Assembly (NCBI GenBank): GCA_014860725.1
Contig: JACZJD010000264.1
Coordinates: forward strand, 1-7,510
DNA: 7,510 nt
From: Aquamicrobium sp.
Lineage (GTDB): Bacteria > Pseudomonadota > Alphaproteobacteria > Rhizobiales > Rhizobiaceae
Direction of reading: 5' to 3'
The notes under the pieces are model-generated. The model was not told the DNA's origin. It worked only from the letters and a program-made list of their open reading frames with translations, and searched no databases. Each line of letters starts with the position of its first letter. The first letter of the stretch is position 1. Of the stretch, positions 6,788 to 7,510 are shown piece after piece. Position numbers and translations under genes: made by a program.

Positions 6788-7141
6788 TTACCGCGCTGCG
6801 GCGAGGCCGAGAATGACGCCGGTGGCGAGGCTGATCAGCAGGTAGTCGTTGTCGACCCTGACCCACTGCTGGCCCTTGGCGGGACGCTTGAGGCCGTGCC
6901 GGTGATAGTCGCGGACGTGCTGCTTGCGCTGCCACTCCGGCACGCGCTGGCCGCGCGCCCAATGGCGACGGTTCGGCTCGGGCTTCTTCGCGTGATGGCG
7001 CTGCGGCGCGTGGTACTTCGGCTTCGCCGGCTGCGAGTAGTGGTGGCTGCTGCGCGGCCCGTCGTACCGGCTCTGGGCCTGCGCCATCGGCGCTGCAAGG
7101 ACGGAAAAGGCGATTGCCGCAAGGATCGTGCGCTTGAACAT
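6788..7141 (-). CDS. RcnB family secreted protein (Ni/Co homeostasis-type)
   Basis: A 117-residue exported protein. The N-terminus is a classic Sec signal peptide: MFKR, a hydrophobic stretch, and a probable cleavage after AQA at residue 22. The mature part starts with a basic, His-rich, Pro-rich linker (His 33, 34, 44, 49, 50, 60), then the RcnB domain: WARGQRVPEW (61-70), VRDYHRHGLKRPAKGQQWVRVDNDYLLI (76-103, in order) and SLATGVILGL (104-113), a C-terminal hydrophobic segment. E. coli RcnB is a periplasmic protein needed for nickel/cobalt homeostasis; alphaproteobacteria carry many small paralogues whose roles are unknown, and no rcnA efflux gene is visible here. The start is firm: GAGGAG (7149-7154) is 7 nt before the ATG. 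It is transcribed alone, convergent with merR. Metal binding by the His residues is only a suggestion. Confidence 0.85.
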   Translation of the reverse strand: MFKRTILAAIAFSVLAAPMAQAQSRYDGPRSSHHYSQPAKPKYHAPQRHHAKKPEPNRRHWARGQRVPEWQRKQHVRDYHRHGLKRPAKGQQWVRVDNDYLLISLATGVILGLAAAR

Positions 7142-7210
7142 GGGGTGGCTCCTCGTTGTCGATGCGAGAACGGTAGCGGCGCGAACCTGAATGGCAAATG
7201 AACGGTAAGG

Positions 7211-7224
7211 TTACAATATTGTAA
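7211..7224. promoter_or_regulatory. Perfect 14-bp palindrome upstream of the RcnB-like gene (candidate operator/promoter)
   Basis: TTACAATATTGTAA equals its own reverse complement. It lies 70 bp upstream of the RcnB-like ATG in a clearly AT-rich island (about 7196-7250) inside a GC-rich genome. On the minus strand it contains TACAAT (7223-7218), a five-of-six match to a -10 box, but no matching -35 is seen at 16-18 nt. A dimeric repressor sitting on the -10 is a reasonable model. The ACAAT half-sites recall MarR/OhrR-type operators, but the spacing differs from the known OhrR box. Confidence 0.45.
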
Positions 7225-7310
7225 TTAAAACAACTGTTTACGAAGGTTAACGGCAGGCCGCGTCCGTTGAGGCGGATGACCGGAAGCAGGGTAGGGGCGC
7301 ACAACATGCG

Positions 7311-7364
7311 CTCGCGATCCCCGCTTCGCGGCGAGGGTGAGGATTGCGGGATTTCTTGGATCGC
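7311..7364. repeat. GC-rich palindromic intergenic element
   Basis: GCGATCC (7314-7320) and GGATCGC (7358-7364) form an outer 7-bp inverted repeat. Inside is CCGCTTCGCGG followed by CGAGGGTGAGG, matching the look of a rhizobial intergenic repeat of the form CCTCACCCTCG-CCGCGAAGCGGGG on the opposite strand. It lies in the otherwise gene-free stretch between the RcnB-like gene and tRNA-Pro. Confidence 0.35.
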
Positions 7365-7368
7365 CCCG

Positions 7369-7401
7369 CTCCCCATGCGGCCGTTTCGGCCAGCATGGGA
7401 G
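7369..7401 (-). terminator. Strong stem-loop downstream of tRNA-Pro, possible terminator
   Basis: CCCATGC then GGCCG (7372-7378, 7379-7383) pair with CGGCC then GCATGGG (7387-7391, 7393-7399) around a TTT loop with one bulged A, giving 12 bp. It starts 26 bp past the 3' end of the tRNA. No U-run follows on the minus strand, so it may act as a processing or stability hairpin rather than a standard terminator. Confidence 0.4.
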
Positions 7402-7426
7402 GGAATCTGCTTCTCGAGAGATCGAA

Positions 7427-7503
<77 letters not shown>

Positions 7504-7510
7504 AACCGCG

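Noticed and set aside
7226..7250. CtrA binding site (TTAA-N7-TTAA) upstream of the RcnB-like gene
   Set aside because: Only one TTAA half-site has the right surroundings; the second half seven bases away is absent in either orientation.

Overview
The window looks like a high-GC alphaproteobacterial chromosome, most likely Hyphomicrobiales (Rhizobiales). The pointers are the gene order DUF177 - plsX - fabH - ihfA - merR, an alphaproteobacterial cytochrome bc1 chaperone, a K+-independent membrane pyrophosphatase, and intergenic elements resembling those common in rhizobial genomes. Genus cannot be fixed from the sequence alone. No mobile element, CRISPR array or defence locus is visible; this is mainly a core housekeeping region.

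Layout. (1) 1-1415: the C-terminal two thirds of hppA, cut by the left edge. (2) 1416-1611: a convergent intergenic zone with back-to-back terminators. (3) 1612-2127, minus strand: the outer-membrane lipoprotein gene bamE. (4) From a short divergent intergenic region, the plus-strand genes 2240-2794 (ubiquinol-cytochrome c chaperone family) and 2791-3342 (DUF177/YceD) overlap by four bases. (5) After a 108-bp gap holding a perfect 14-bp palindrome come plsX (TTG start, 3451-4527) and fabH (4532-5503), four bases apart. (6) ihfA (5635-5958) and a MerR-type regulator with an MlrA-like HTH (6112-6663) follow, each with a gap large enough for its own promoter. (7) 6664-6787: a rhizobial-type intergenic repeat and a strong bidirectional terminator. 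(8) 6788-7141, minus strand: a small secreted RcnB-family protein with a perfect 14-bp AT palindrome upstream. (9) 7427-7503, minus strand: tRNA-Pro(GGG) with encoded CCA.

Functionally, hppA couples pyrophosphate hydrolysis to proton pumping, BamE belongs to the outer-membrane beta-barrel assembly machine, the CBP3-like protein helps assemble respiratory complex III, PlsX and FabH sit at the fatty-acid/phospholipid branch point, and IHF-alpha is a nucleoid DNA-bending protein. The points most worth a second look are the two perfect palindromes (upstream of plsX and of the RcnB-like gene), the repeat elements, and the absence of rpmF between the DUF177 gene and plsX.
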